From positions 4,154,001 to 4,218,000 of the forward strand of contig NZ_CP080095.1 in the NCBI RefSeq assembly GCF_019428685.1: a stretch of DNA of 64,000 nt. Direction: 5' to 3'. This DNA is from Paraburkholderia edwinii. Lineage in GTDB: Bacteria; Pseudomonadota; Gammaproteobacteria; Burkholderiales; Burkholderiaceae. The translations under genes and the position numbers were made by a program. Under the pieces are notes generated by a model that saw only the letters and a list, made by a program, of their open reading frames with translations, was not told the DNA's origin and did no database searches. Each line of letters opens with the position of its first letter. The first letter of the stretch is position 1. This document shows positions 55,734-64,000 of the stretch, in pieces.

Positions 55734-56915
55734 TCAGACCGGGGCCGGCTGCATGCAATCGCGATACAGCGCGAGATGGCGCAGCGCGCTCGCCCGCCAG
55801 CTGAAGCGTTGCAGCAGGGCGGACACCGCATCGGTGAAATCGATGTCGCGACGATCGTCGAATGCCTGCTGCAGGGCCGCGGCGATGCTGTGCGCGTCGT
55901 GCGGCTGCGCCCAGTAGCAGACGCGTTCGTTCAGATACTCGGTGAACGGCGCGATCTGCGATACGACGACGGGCACGCCCGATGACAGGGCTTCAAGCAC
56001 GACGAGGCCGAAGCCTTCGCGCAGCGATACCATCGCGACCGCATCGGCGCGTCGCATCAGTGCCGGAATCGCATCGTCGTCGAGCGCGCCGGTGACGACG
56101 ACCGCTTCGCCGAGGCCGATCGGCAGACCCAGTTCGGCCGCGCGCGCGGCGAAGCGGCGCGTGTACGCGTCGTGGTCGAGCAGACTCGCGCCGCCGGCAA
56201 TGACGAGCTGCGCATCGCGCCGCGTCTTTCTCAGCAGCGCAAACGCTTCGAGCAATTGCAGCGTGTTCTTGCGTTCCTCGATCCCGCCGACCGCCAGCAC
56301 GACCGGGTCGCCGCGCACGCCGAGTTCCGCGGGCAGCATCACATCGTCCAGTTCGCGCGCCGCGCGAAAACGCTGCACGTCGACGCCGTTGCTTACCGTG
56401 ACTGCTTCGACGCCGAAGCGCGTTTTCATCATCTGCGTCCACACTTCGCTCACGCAGAACACGGCGTCCGCATCGGCATACGCGCGGCGCTGCCATTGCG
56501 CAAGGCGTGGGTCGCGAAAAGCGTCGAGATGATGAACGGTGCGCACGAAGCCGCGAATTGCGCCTTCGGCGCGCAGTTCGGCGAGCGCGTTGCCGCTGAT
56601 GCTGTCCTGTGCGTGTAGCACGTCGAAGCCGGCCGGCTCCTGCGCGCGCAGCGTGACTTTCAAGGCGCTTTTCAGCGCGTCGATACGCGTTTGCACCATC
56701 GATGCCGTATCGACCGCGCGCGATGCGACGTTCGCCAGCACTAGCCGGCAAGGTGACGGACGAAACATCGGCGCACCGTTCTCGGTCGGCGCGAAAATCG
56801 TCACGTCGTGCCCTTCGTCGACCAGCGCGCGGCCGAGTTCGAGCGTATGCACGACTCCACCGCGCGGGTTCACCGAATGCGTGAACAGGGCAATACGCAA
56901 AGGCGTGTCGTTCAT
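55734..56915 (-). CDS. MSMEG_0565-family glycosyltransferase (GT4-like)
   Basis: This 393-aa GT-B fold glycosyltransferase has an N-terminal IALFTHSVNPRGGVVHTLELGRAL (donor/acceptor loop), then VAVGGIEERKNTLQLLEAF-type, and the GT4 signature VAMVSLREGFGLVVLEALSSGVPVVVS with the EX7E pattern. It is cytosolic and should move a sugar from a nucleotide donor to an unknown acceptor. This family is typically encoded with Nit1C genes. Its start overlaps the stop of the AIR-synthase-like gene (ATGA). Confidence 0.88.
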   Translation of the reverse strand: MNDTPLRIALFTHSVNPRGGVVHTLELGRALVDEGHDVTIFAPTENGAPMFRPSPCRLVLANVASRAVDTASMVQTRIDALKSALKVTLRAQEPAGFDVLHAQDSISGNALAELRAEGAIRGFVRTVHHLDAFRDPRLAQWQRRAYADADAVFCVSEVWTQMMKTRFGVEAVTVSNGVDVQRFRAARELDDVMLPAELGVRGDPVVLAVGGIEERKNTLQLLEAFALLRKTRRDAQLVIAGGASLLDHDAYTRRFAARAAELGLPIGLGEAVVVTGALDDDAIPALMRRADAVAMVSLREGFGLVVLEALSSGVPVVVSQIAPFTEYLNERVCYWAQPHDAHSIAAALQQAFDDRRDIDFTDAVSALLQRFSWRASALRHLALYRDCMQPAPV

Positions 56916-57937
56916 GCCGGCTCCTTGTGCGGCGCGTCGGCCGCTGGTGCGTTTGCGGCCTGGTTCGAAGGCGCGCCGATAAACGGACTGTTCGCGAAAT
57001 TCCACAGCAGCGCCGCGTGATCGTTCTGCGTGACGACCACTTCGTGCGAGGCGTCGACGGTGCCGATTGCCGCGCAGGCAAGACCGCGCTCGCGAAACCG
57101 CGCGAGCACCGTCTCGACCTGCGGCTTGCGCACCGACAGCACGAAGCCGAAGCTCGGAAACGCGCTGAGCCAGCGCTCGAAATCGACGCCGTCAGGGCAC
57201 GGGATCGCATCGAGATCGATCCGCGCGCCGACGCCCGAGCATTCGAGCAGCATCAGCGAGGTGCCCAGCGCGCCGGCCATGCTGATGTCTTTGGCGGCGT
57301 CGCACAGGCCGCTTTCGGCGAGCATCGGCAGCAGTTCGAGGTCGGCCCGCAAGCGCTCGGCCGGCGCGCCGACCGACGCGTTCCAGAACGGATACGGATC
57401 TTCGAAGCGGCCGCGCAGGTCGACCGCCATCACGAGGCGATCGCCCGCGCGCGCATTGAAGCTCGACAGCAGCCGGCACGCGCGCCCGATGATCGATACC
57501 GCGAGCTGCGGTTGCGCGCTACGCGTATTGCTGTGGCCGCCGACCACCGGCACGCCGTACGCGGACGAGGCGGCGGCGATGCCCGCGAGCATGTCGCGCG
57601 CTCGCGCGGAGCCGTCGCTCCAGAGCGCATCGACGACGGCGAGCGGCCGTCCGCCCATCGCGTAGATATCGCTGACGTTGACCATCACGCTGCTATAGCC
57701 GGCGAACCACGGCATCGCTTCGACGAAATCGCTGACGAGCCCTTCGATGGCAAACAGCAGATAACCGTCGCGATCCGTGATGGCCGCGCAATCGTCGCCG
57801 ACCGCCACCGCCTGGCCGAGCGCGGCGACGCCGCCCGGCAAGCGCTCGGACAGTGACGCGACCACCTCGGCGATATCGGTCTTGTGGCGAAAGCCGCGGC
57901 TCTCGCGCAGTCGTTGCACCAGCGCGTCGAGGCTCAT
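56912..57937 (-). CDS. AIR synthase-like protein (MSMEG_0567 C-terminal / sll0787 family, Nit1C)
   Basis: This 341-aa protein has the PurM/SelD/ThiL ATP-binding fold: AVGDDCAAITDRDGYLLFAIEGL, MVNVSDIYAMGGRPLAVVDAL, VPVVGGHSNTRS and AKDISMAGALGTSLMLLE. PurM-like enzymes activate an oxygen or amide with ATP, so this may phosphorylate an intermediate of the cluster. In Mycobacterium it is fused to the GNAT domain; here the two are separate genes overlapping by ATGA. I chose the ATG at 57937. Confidence 0.88.
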   Translation of the reverse strand: MSLDALVQRLRESRGFRHKTDIAEVVASLSERLPGGVAALGQAVAVGDDCAAITDRDGYLLFAIEGLVSDFVEAMPWFAGYSSVMVNVSDIYAMGGRPLAVVDALWSDGSARARDMLAGIAAASSAYGVPVVGGHSNTRSAQPQLAVSIIGRACRLLSSFNARAGDRLVMAVDLRGRFEDPYPFWNASVGAPAERLRADLELLPMLAESGLCDAAKDISMAGALGTSLMLLECSGVGARIDLDAIPCPDGVDFERWLSAFPSFGFVLSVRKPQVETVLARFRERGLACAAIGTVDASHEVVVTQNDHAALLWNFANSPFIGAPSNQAANAPAADAPHKEPA

Positions 57938-58503
57938 GAACGCCCCCGCGCTCCGGACGTGACGAACCCGCTTTCGGGGGTGTGGCACGGCGGATACCAG
58001 GCGAGGTCCGCCTGCATCCGATGATGACGCCGGCCGAATAGCGTCTCTTCGGCGACCGTTTGCCAATGCAGGCGCCGGAACAATGGCACGTTCTGACCTT
58101 GCACATGCGCAAGAAACGTGTCGCAGCCGAGTGCATGTGCGCTGCAAACGGCGAGCCGGATCAGCGTCGAACCGAGCCGTCCGTGCGAACGGAACGCCGC
58201 ATGGACCGCGAGGCGCGAGCCGAGCCACTCGCGCGGCGCGGTCTCGTGAATCCGCACGGTGCCGACTACCTGCTCGGGCATGCCGGCGACGCAGCTCAGC
58301 GCGACGAGCAGCTTTGCGTGACCGTCGATTTCATCGCGATCGTCGCCGACGAAAATGCCCTGCTCGATGCAGAACACGGCGCGCCGCAGCGCATACGCGC
58401 CGTCGCTTTCCCACGGCAGCGTCGCCCACTTGATGCGATATTCGGCCGGCGTGAATTCGAGCGGCGGCGCGGCGTCGGCCAGATCGAAAGTGTCGCAATA
58501 CAT
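57934..58503 (-). CDS. MSMEG_0567/sll0787-family GNAT N-acetyltransferase (Nit1C)
   Basis: This 189-aa protein has the GNAT-type segment YALRRAVFCIEQGIFVGDDRDEID, then VVGTVRIHETAPREWLGSRLAVHAAFRSHGRLGSTLIRLAV, which holds the acyl-CoA pyrophosphate loop. HVQGQNVPLFRRLHWQ comes near the end. It should transfer an acyl group from CoA to an amine or similar acceptor of the cluster. It starts 3 bases after the radical SAM gene and overlaps the AIR-synthase-like gene. Confidence 0.88.
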   Translation of the reverse strand: MYCDTFDLADAAPPLEFTPAEYRIKWATLPWESDGAYALRRAVFCIEQGIFVGDDRDEIDGHAKLLVALSCVAGMPEQVVGTVRIHETAPREWLGSRLAVHAAFRSHGRLGSTLIRLAVCSAHALGCDTFLAHVQGQNVPLFRRLHWQTVAEETLFGRRHHRMQADLAWYPPCHTPESGFVTSGARGRS

Positions 58504-58506
58504 GGC

Positions 58507-59643
58507 TCAGGCCTCGTACGATGCAAGCGACGAACACGCGCCGCATTTGCCGCAACCGGCCTTGATATCGGTGGAACGCATCCGCGCGGCGCCCAGCATC
58601 GCACCGAGCGGCGCGAGGATCGACTTCATGAATTCCGGAGTCGGTGCGGGGTGATCTTCGAGCGGCGTGCCGCTGATCGGCACGAACGGCACGACGAACG
58701 GATAGACGCCGAGTGCGATCAGTTCGCGCGACATCGACAAAATTGCGTCCGCGCTGTCGCCGAGGCCCGCGAGAATATACGTGCTGACCTGGCCGCGGCC
58801 GAACACCGCGACGGCGGCGCGGAACGCTTCCATGTAGCGCGACACCGGCACGCTCGCCTTGCCGGGCATGATGCGTTCGCGAACCGCCGGCGTAACTGCT
58901 TCGAGATGCATGCCGAGCGTGTCGATGCCGCTTGCCTTCATCCGCTCGAACCAGCGGTCGTCGTCGGGCGGCTCGCATTGCGCCTGGATCGGCAGGTCGA
59001 CCGCCGCCTTGATCGCAAAGGCGCTTTCGCAGAGAATCTGCGCGCCGCGATCGGGCGTCGGCGGTGTCCCGGTGGTCAGCACCATATGTTTGACGCCATC
59101 GAGCAGCACCGCGGCGCGTGCGACTTCGGCAAGCTGCTCCGGTGTCTTGCGCGCAATCGTGCGGCCTGCCGCAAGCGACTGGCCGATCGCGCAGAACTTG
59201 CAGCTTTTCTTGCGACTTTCGTAGCGAATACAGGTTTGCAGTACCGTCGTTGCGAGCACGTCGGCGCCGTGCAGCGTCGCGATGTGCGAGTAGGGCACGC
59301 CGTCGAGCGTTTGCAGCCGCGTGAAACGCGGCGCTTGCGCAAAGCTGACGGTCGCGATCGGAATCGTGCCGCGCATCAGCGTGCTCGCACCGGACGCGTC
59401 CGGCGCGCCGGCGACAAACGGCGAATCCCACGCGGAACTCGTATGGACCGGCACCATGATCGTCACGCCGTCGACGATCACCGCCTTGTGATCGGACGGA
59501 CCCGCGCCGCCGCGACGGCTCGCGGCGCCCGCGTGTGGGTCGATGAGCCGCAGGCCGGTTGATTGCAGTTCGGTGCGCAGGTCCATCATGCGCTGCTCAC
59601 CGGCGTGCGCATCAACCGGCGACAGGTTCGTGCTGGCGTTCAT
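58507..59643 (-). CDS. MSMEG_0568-family radical SAM protein (Nit1C)
   Basis: This 378-aa radical SAM enzyme has an unusual cluster motif, C138-x9-C148-x2-C151 ([14 protein letters not shown]), in place of CxxxCxxC. A second set of Cys lies near the C-terminus (C364-x2-C367-x2-C370, GCGKCGAC), which may bind an auxiliary Fe-S cluster. The barrel region includes [34 protein letters not shown] and [10 protein letters not shown]. The first 31 bases overlap the end of the nitrilase gene if the start is 59643; internal Met codons at 59589 and 59586 would avoid most of this. The substrate is unknown. Confidence 0.88.
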   Translation of the reverse strand: MNASTNLSPVDAHAGEQRMMDLRTELQSTGLRLIDPHAGAASRRGGAGPSDHKAVIVDGVTIMVPVHTSSAWDSPFVAGAPDASGASTLMRGTIPIATVSFAQAPRFTRLQTLDGVPYSHIATLHGADVLATTVLQTCIRYESRKKSCKFCAIGQSLAAGRTIARKTPEQLAEVARAAVLLDGVKHMVLTTGTPPTPDRGAQILCESAFAIKAAVDLPIQAQCEPPDDDRWFERMKASGIDTLGMHLEAVTPAVRERIMPGKASVPVSRYMEAFRAAVAVFGRGQVSTYILAGLGDSADAILSMSRELIALGVYPFVVPFVPISGTPLEDHPAPTPEFMKSILAPLGAMLGAARMRSTDIKAGCGKCGACSSLASYEA

Positions 59644-60697
59644 GCCGGCCTCCTGATGTGGGATCGGTAGTCGCGGTTAGCGGCTCGGCGGATGCGGCGG
59701 GTTGCATCGGATCCGATGCGGGTTCAAATGCCGGTTCACGCGCGGGCTCAAATGCGGCGGCGGCAGCCATCGGCATCGAGGTCACCGCCGGGCGGTCGTT
59801 GATGGCGAGGCTCAGCAATTCGGGCCGCGCGTAGTGGCCGACCGAATCCATCATCCGTTTGCGCTTGGTGATCAGCGCCATATCGAGGTCCGCGATCACC
59901 ATGCCTTCGCCCTCGCGCAGCGGCTCCGCTAGATGCTGGCCTTCGGGCGACACGATCGCCGTATGGCAGCCGCCGCGCAGCGCTTTTTGCAGCTTCGGAT
60001 CGGCCGTCACCGATTCGATCTGCGCGTCGCTTAGCCATCCCGTCGAATTGACGACGAAGCAGCCAGATTCGAGCGCATGGTGGCGGATCGTCACATCGAT
60101 CTGCTCGGCGAAAATCGGCCCGACAAGCGAACCGGGGAACTGGCTGCAGTGGATTTCCTCGTGCTGGGTCATCAGCGCATAGCGCGCGAGCGGGTTGTAG
60201 TGCTCCCAGCACGCTAGCGCCCCGACGCGCGCATAGTCGGTCTGCACCACCTTCAGGCCGGCCGCGTCGCCCTGGCCCCAGATCATCCGCTCGTGAAACG
60301 TCGGCGTGAGCTTGCGGCGCTTGAGCGCGAGGCGGCCGTCCGTGTCGAACACGAGCTGCGTGTTGTACAGACTGCCGTAATCGCGCTCGTTCACGCCGAG
60401 CACGACGACCATGCGGTGGCGCCGCGCGCGTTCCGCGACTGCCTGCGTGACAGGGCCCGGCACCGCCACCGCGAGCTCGTACAGGCGCATGTGATCGGCG
60501 CCCGACGCAACCGGTGGACGCACGAACGAAAAGTACGGGTAGTACGGCACGAACGTCTCGGGAAAGACGGCGAGCTGCACGCCTTTCGCCGCGGCTTCGT
60601 CGAGCGCGTCGCACACCTTGTCGAGCGTGCCGCCGGGCCGCTCCAACTCGGGCGCGATCTGCACCGCCGCCGCACGAATGATTCGCTGGTCGGACAT
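59612..60697 (-). CDS. Nit1C-type nitrilase (carbon-nitrogen hydrolase family)
   Basis: This 361-aa enzyme has the catalytic triad Glu47 (AVFPETFVP), Lys129 ([11 protein letters not shown]) and Cys163 ([13 protein letters not shown]), plus the HESSGCFVV-type segment [10 protein letters not shown]. It resembles Nit6803 of Synechocystis, which hydrolyses nitriles to acids and ammonia. Clusters of this kind have been linked to growth on cyanide as nitrogen source. The last 45 residues are a low-complexity Pro/Ala/Glu tail (repeats of FEPA) not expected for the family; part of it overlaps the next gene. I chose the ATG at 60697. Confidence 0.9.
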   Translation of the reverse strand: MSDQRIIRAAAVQIAPELERPGGTLDKVCDALDEAAAKGVQLAVFPETFVPYYPYFSFVRPPVASGADHMRLYELAVAVPGPVTQAVAERARRHRMVVVLGVNERDYGSLYNTQLVFDTDGRLALKRRKLTPTFHERMIWGQGDAAGLKVVQTDYARVGALACWEHYNPLARYALMTQHEEIHCSQFPGSLVGPIFAEQIDVTIRHHALESGCFVVNSTGWLSDAQIESVTADPKLQKALRGGCHTAIVSPEGQHLAEPLREGEGMVIADLDMALITKRKRMMDSVGHYARPELLSLAINDRPAVTSMPMAAAAAFEPAREPAFEPASDPMQPAASAEPLTATTDPTSGGRHERQHEPVAG

Positions 60698-60714
60698 GAA
60701 GGTACCCGGCTTGG

Positions 60715-61197
60715 TTAGACGGTCCACGTATGGATGATCAGTGCGTCTTCCTTGCGATGCAGCAGCTGGAGATCGAGCACGTCGAGCGGGTTGATCGGGC
60801 GGATGCCTTCGATCAGCGACGCTTCGCCGTGGCCGTACAGCGCCTGCAAGGCGAAACGGCACGCATAGACCTTGCCGCCTTCTTCCATGAACTTCATCAG
60901 TTGCTTGTTGAAGTTCAGATGGCCGGGAAACGCTTCGTCGCCGAGTGTCGGAAAGCCGCGCTGCAGACCGAGCGTGACGCCCGGGCCGTAGAGCAGCACC
61001 GATGTATCGAAGCCCTTGCGCTGCAGACGCGTGGCTTGCAGCAGGTTGACGAAACCGATCGAGCCTTCGAATGCGACCGTATGAAACGTGACGAGCGCCT
61101 TTTCACCGGGTTCGGCTTTGACGTCGGGAAAAACCTTCTCTTCATAGTCGACCAGATAATCGCCTTTCTGATGCAACGGTTGCGTGACGGCAGGCAT
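60715..61197 (-). CDS. MSMEG_0572/Sll0783-family nitrogen starvation response protein (Nit1C)
   Basis: This 160-aa protein begins [25 protein letters not shown]. It contains [52 protein letters not shown] and [15 protein letters not shown], a DsrE-like layout. It is the first gene of the operon and the usual first gene of Nit1C clusters. In Synechocystis, the homologue Sll0783 is induced on nitrogen starvation and is needed for polyhydroxybutyrate accumulation. I chose the ATG at 61197 because family homology starts there. Confidence 0.87.
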   Translation of the reverse strand: MPAVTQPLHQKGDYLVDYEEKVFPDVKAEPGEKALVTFHTVAFEGSIGFVNLLQATRLQRKGFDTSVLLYGPGVTLGLQRGFPTLGDEAFPGHLNFNKQLMKFMEEGGKVYACRFALQALYGHGEASLIEGIRPINPLDVLDLQLLHRKEDALIIHTWTV

Positions 61198-61592
61198 GGC
61201 GCGCTCTCCAGTAAATCGCGTGAGGAATCGAATGAATGAATCGGTCCGCATGAATGTGCGGGCCGGCGCGCTTCATTACGCAACGGCTATGCCAATTTCC
61301 GGCGCGGTTCATGCAATCAATTGCCGATCAATCAGCGCCGAAACGTTCGAACGACCCGAAAATTTCTTCGCGACGCTTGCTGGATGGGGCTGTGCGGCTG
61401 ATTGCACCGATTGCGCGCGCACCGTCTCAGCGCAGCGGCGAGTCGCGCTGTGCGTGCCCGTGGTGCGCGACATCCCGCGGACGTGCACTGATGCGATCAA
61501 TGCAATCAGGACGCGCGGTGGTTCAAAGAAAATTGTTTTCCGGTGAGGACGTCGTGTTACTTTTTAGCGACCGTTGCGCGACCCGTTAAGGA
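61198..61592. promoter_or_regulatory. Divergent promoter region with repeated TGCRATCA motifs
   Basis: This 395-bp gap separates the Nit1C operon from the MocR-type regulator. The octamer TGCAATCA occurs at 61312-61319 and 61501-61508 and, inverted (TGATTGCA), at 61399-61406. A near copy TGCGATCA lies at 61492-61499, so 61492-61508 is a tandem pair spaced 9 bases apart. MocR-type regulators commonly bind direct repeats in the divergent gap beside their own gene. The operator role is inferred. Confidence 0.5.
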
Positions 61593-62993
61593 ATGCATAT
61601 CGTGGACAGTCTCACGCATCACTGGCTGAAGCGGCTGACTGAAAGCCGTAAGCCCGCCTATCTCGTGATTCCGGATCTGATCGAGGAAGACCTCGCGAGC
61701 GGGCGTTTGCGCCCGCGCGACCGTCTGCCAGGGCTGCGCGATCTGGCGTGCGCGCTGCAGCTGAACTACACGACGATCGCGCGCGCCTATGCGGAGGCGC
61801 GCAAGCGGGGGCTGCTCGATGCACGCGCGGGCAGCGGCACGTTCGTGCGAGGCCGCACGCAGACCTTGCCGCTTGCGGGCGGCAGCAGCGTCGAGATGTC
61901 GATGAACATGCCGCCTGAGCCGCCTGAACTGGTTGCGCGCCTGCGCGATTCGGCATCCCGGCTTTTTGCGCAGGCCGATCCGTACCGGCTGCTGCGCTAT
62001 CAGGATTTTGGCGGCACGCCGGATGACCGCGCTGCGGGGCGCACGTGGCTCAAGGACAGGCTGCCCGATTGCACGGAAGACACGGTGCTCGTCTGCCCGG
62101 GCATTCATAGCGCGCTGGTGGCGCTCGTGTCGCAACTCGCGCGGCCCGGCGAAACGATCTGCCTCGATACGCTCGCCTATCCGGGCATCAAGGCGATTGC
62201 GTCGCAACTGGGCGTGCGCCTGCAACCGCTGCCGCGCGACGACGAAGGACCGTTGCCGCACGCGTTCGAAGCGCTCTGCAAGAGTGAAAAGCCCGGTGCG
62301 TTCTATTGCAATCCGACCTTGCAGAATCCGAGCACGTTGACGCTGTCAACGCAGCGGCGCGAAGCGCTCGCGGACGTCGCATTGCGCTACAGCGTGCCGA
62401 TCGTCGAAGACGATGCATACGGCTGGCTGCCGGCACGCAAGCCGATCGCACTGGCAACGCTTGCACCGGATCTGACCTACTACGTGACCGGATTCTCGAA
62501 GACGTTCGGAGCGGGGCTACGTGTCGCCTATCTCCGTGCGCCGAATGCGCGGCAGGCACAGCGCGTGTCGGGTGCATTACGCGCAACCACCGTGATGCCC
62601 AGTCCCTTCACGGTGATGCTCGCGACGCAGTGGGTCAACGACGGCACCGCGCACGAAATGCTATCGGCGATCCGCGGCGAAGCGAATGCGCGTCAAGACA
62701 TCGCGGCGGAAGAGCTCGACGAGTGGCGCTATGATGCGCAGAGCGACGGCTTTCATCTGTGGCTCGGCATTCCTTCGTACTGCAACTGGAGCGCGCCGGA
62801 GCTTGCGCTGCAACTGCGCAACCAGGGCGTGGGCACGGTGGCGGGCGCGGCGTTTTCGACCGACGGCAATCCGCCCAATGCGATTCGCGTGTGTCTCGGC
62901 GGCCCTCAAGATCGCGACGACTGCCGCGAGGCGCTGAAACGCGTCGCCGAAACGCTCAGCAATCCGCATCATCTGCGTATTCCGATGATGTGA
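61593..62993 (+). CDS. MocR-type transcriptional regulator (GntR wHTH fused to class I aminotransferase domain)
   Basis: This 466-aa protein has an N-terminal GntR winged helix (LIEEDLASGRLRPRDRLPGLRDLACALQLNYTTIARAYAEARKRGLLDARAGSGTFV region, residues about 25-85). A fold type I aminotransferase-like domain follows, with PLP Lys303 (VTGFSKTFGAGLRVAYL), YCNPTLQNPS and IVEDDAYGWL. MocR proteins sense PLP or an amino compound that reacts with it and switch nearby genes. It is divergent from the Nit1C operon and is the obvious candidate regulator. No strong ribosome binding site besides TAAGGAA, 5 bases upstream of the ATG. Confidence 0.92.
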   Translation: MHIVDSLTHHWLKRLTESRKPAYLVIPDLIEEDLASGRLRPRDRLPGLRDLACALQLNYTTIARAYAEARKRGLLDARAGSGTFVRGRTQTLPLAGGSSVEMSMNMPPEPPELVARLRDSASRLFAQADPYRLLRYQDFGGTPDDRAAGRTWLKDRLPDCTEDTVLVCPGIHSALVALVSQLARPGETICLDTLAYPGIKAIASQLGVRLQPLPRDDEGPLPHAFEALCKSEKPGAFYCNPTLQNPSTLTLSTQRREALADVALRYSVPIVEDDAYGWLPARKPIALATLAPDLTYYVTGFSKTFGAGLRVAYLRAPNARQAQRVSGALRATTVMPSPFTVMLATQWVNDGTAHEMLSAIRGEANARQDIAAEELDEWRYDAQSDGFHLWLGIPSYCNWSAPELALQLRNQGVGTVAGAAFSTDGNPPNAIRVCLGGPQDRDDCREALKRVAETLSNPHHLRIPMM

Positions 62994-63151
62994 TCTGACT
63001 GAAAATCCTCAACCACACCCGGACCCTGCTGCCGACGCAATACAAAACTCGTACTGGCGTTTTCAACGTCGGTCGAAAAAAGCACGTCATTGACTGCCGT
63101 TGGCCGTGCCCCACGTCGCTCCGCTCGTAACCACATAACTACAGCGGCTGG

Positions 63152-63364
63152 TTACAACTTAGCAGCGCTTCGTTGTATCGCCACGCACTTGATTTCGGCT
63201 AGTAAGCCGGGATGTGCAAGCTCCGATACCCCGATCGCAGTCCAAGCACACTTTCCACGCGGAAAAACGCGGTTCTTCACCTCGCGGAAGACCGACATGT
63301 GTACGCTCATTTGTACGTGGTAAGTCGTCATCTCGACAACGTCCTCAAACGTACAGCCTGCCGC
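63152..63364 (-). pseudogene. RidA/YjgF C-terminal remnant
   Basis: About 70 codons match the second half of a RidA-family protein (AGCTFEDVVEMTTYHVQMSVHM, AWTAIGVSELAHPGLLAEIK). RidA proteins hydrolyse reactive enamines and imines. The first half is missing: the frame upstream, open to 63526, has no resemblance to the family and enters the GNAT remnant. This looks like a deletion product rather than a working gene. Confidence 0.6.
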
Positions 63365-63416
63365 ATCTCTAAAGCGGCCATCCGTCGCATCCGACCGAAT
63401 GTCTTCGATTGGCCGA

Positions 63417-63967
63417 TCAGTGACGATAGACTTCAAATAGCCATGAGGAACTCTGGCTGCAATATTTGACCAAGCCGCGCTTTCTGCCAGCACGGAATCC
63501 GGCCTGCTCAAAGAAACGGTGCGCATGAATGCAATGCGTCGAGCTAAGGAGGATCATCTTCGAGCAATCCGATTCTTTGCAAAACCTTTCAGCCTCCGGC
63601 CGCAACGCATGCCCGATGCCATTTCCCCTCCATCCCTTCTGAACGGTGAGATTTTCCACGACTGCGAAGGGCTGTCGAGCATACATCGCGTCCGCACAAA
63701 GACAGACCAGCACGTCCCACGAACCTGATTGCCAATCTCGCAAGCCAGGAGCCGAAAGCGTGCGACCGGCTCAAGGGTATGGATCTGGGACGGTGTGACA
63801 CACCCGTTGTCGTCAAATTGCTTTCGATGCTTCAAGCACTTCAGCGTCGCACAGTCGAACTGGAATACGTAGCGTGATCGACGTGTTTTGCTCCTCATGA
63901 GCCCAAGGTCACTCATCGGGAGTGGCAGGGGCGCGCATATCTTGTTGGTGAAACGGGTGATGCGCAA
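63417..63967 (-). pseudogene. Degenerate GNAT acetyltransferase gene
   Basis: The frame ending at 63417 contains a good GNAT core (QPFAVVENLTVQKGWRGNGIGHAL, CSKMILLSSTHCIHAHRFFEQAGFR). The region before it that matches the GNAT family (EIGNQVRGTCWSVFV) is in a different frame, which opens at 63967. A frameshift near 63680-63700 therefore breaks the gene. The C-terminal end also runs on past the expected KRGLVKY into unrelated codons. It borders the RidA remnant, so both seem to be left from one decayed locus. Confidence 0.6.
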
Positions 63968-64000
63968 ACAGCAGAGTTACATCAATGGCAAATATCGACA

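Overview
The window reads as a chromosomal segment of a beta-proteobacterium of the Burkholderiaceae, probably Paraburkholderia, Burkholderia or Caballeronia. The grounds are high GC with strong GC3 bias (long antisense shadow frames), a fabZ/lpxA pair of Burkholderia type, hopanoid genes hpnI/hpnL, a CdiA with an LYN-type pre-toxin motif, and a nitrilase (Nit1C) cluster. No rRNA, tRNA, CRISPR array or insertion sequence was seen.

Region 1 (1-18.1 kb, minus strand) is a two-partner secretion / contact-dependent inhibition (CDI) island. The order is cdiB, a 3360-aa cdiA and a small immunity candidate, followed downstream by displaced cdiA pieces. One is an orphan C-terminal module with a VENN motif and a colicin E5-like RNase tail, with an ImmE5-like immunity gene. 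The other is a further cdiA piece that runs off the left edge and repeats 1.8 kb of the main cdiA almost perfectly. A kptA gene (RNA 2'-phosphotransferase) sits on the opposite strand between the modules.

Region 2 (18.1-28.2 kb) is mixed: a second-copy-type fabZ-lpxA pair, a small membrane protein, a luciferase-like oxidoreductase divergent from an MFS exporter, a Gly/His-rich lipoprotein, an exported SnoaL-like protein, a nucleoside-hydrolase lipoprotein, and hpnI-hpnL.

Region 3 (28.9-36.6 kb, minus) looks like one operon: TonB-dependent receptor, ExbB, ExbD, TonB, an exported phosphodiesterase, an OmpR-type response regulator, and a histidine kinase split by a frameshift. Region 4 (37-42.6 kb, minus) is a tripartite RND efflux operon.

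Region 5 (42.9-50.7 kb) holds two unknown proteins, an exported DUF2252 protein, an SDR, a beta-propeller lipoprotein and an FAD-dependent dehydrogenase.

Region 6 (51.2-63 kb) is a ten-gene, tightly overlapping minus-strand operon. It contains a complete Nit1C cluster (nitrogen-starvation protein, nitrilase, radical SAM, GNAT, AIR-synthase-like, glycosyltransferase, MSMEG_0570-type, flavoprotein). It is extended by an LnmK/Pnap_2097-like double hot-dog protein and a methylmalonyl-CoA mutase with all key catalytic residues. A divergent MocR-type regulator faces it across a 395-bp gap carrying repeated TGCRATCA motifs. The right edge (63.1-64 kb) holds decayed GNAT and RidA remnants.
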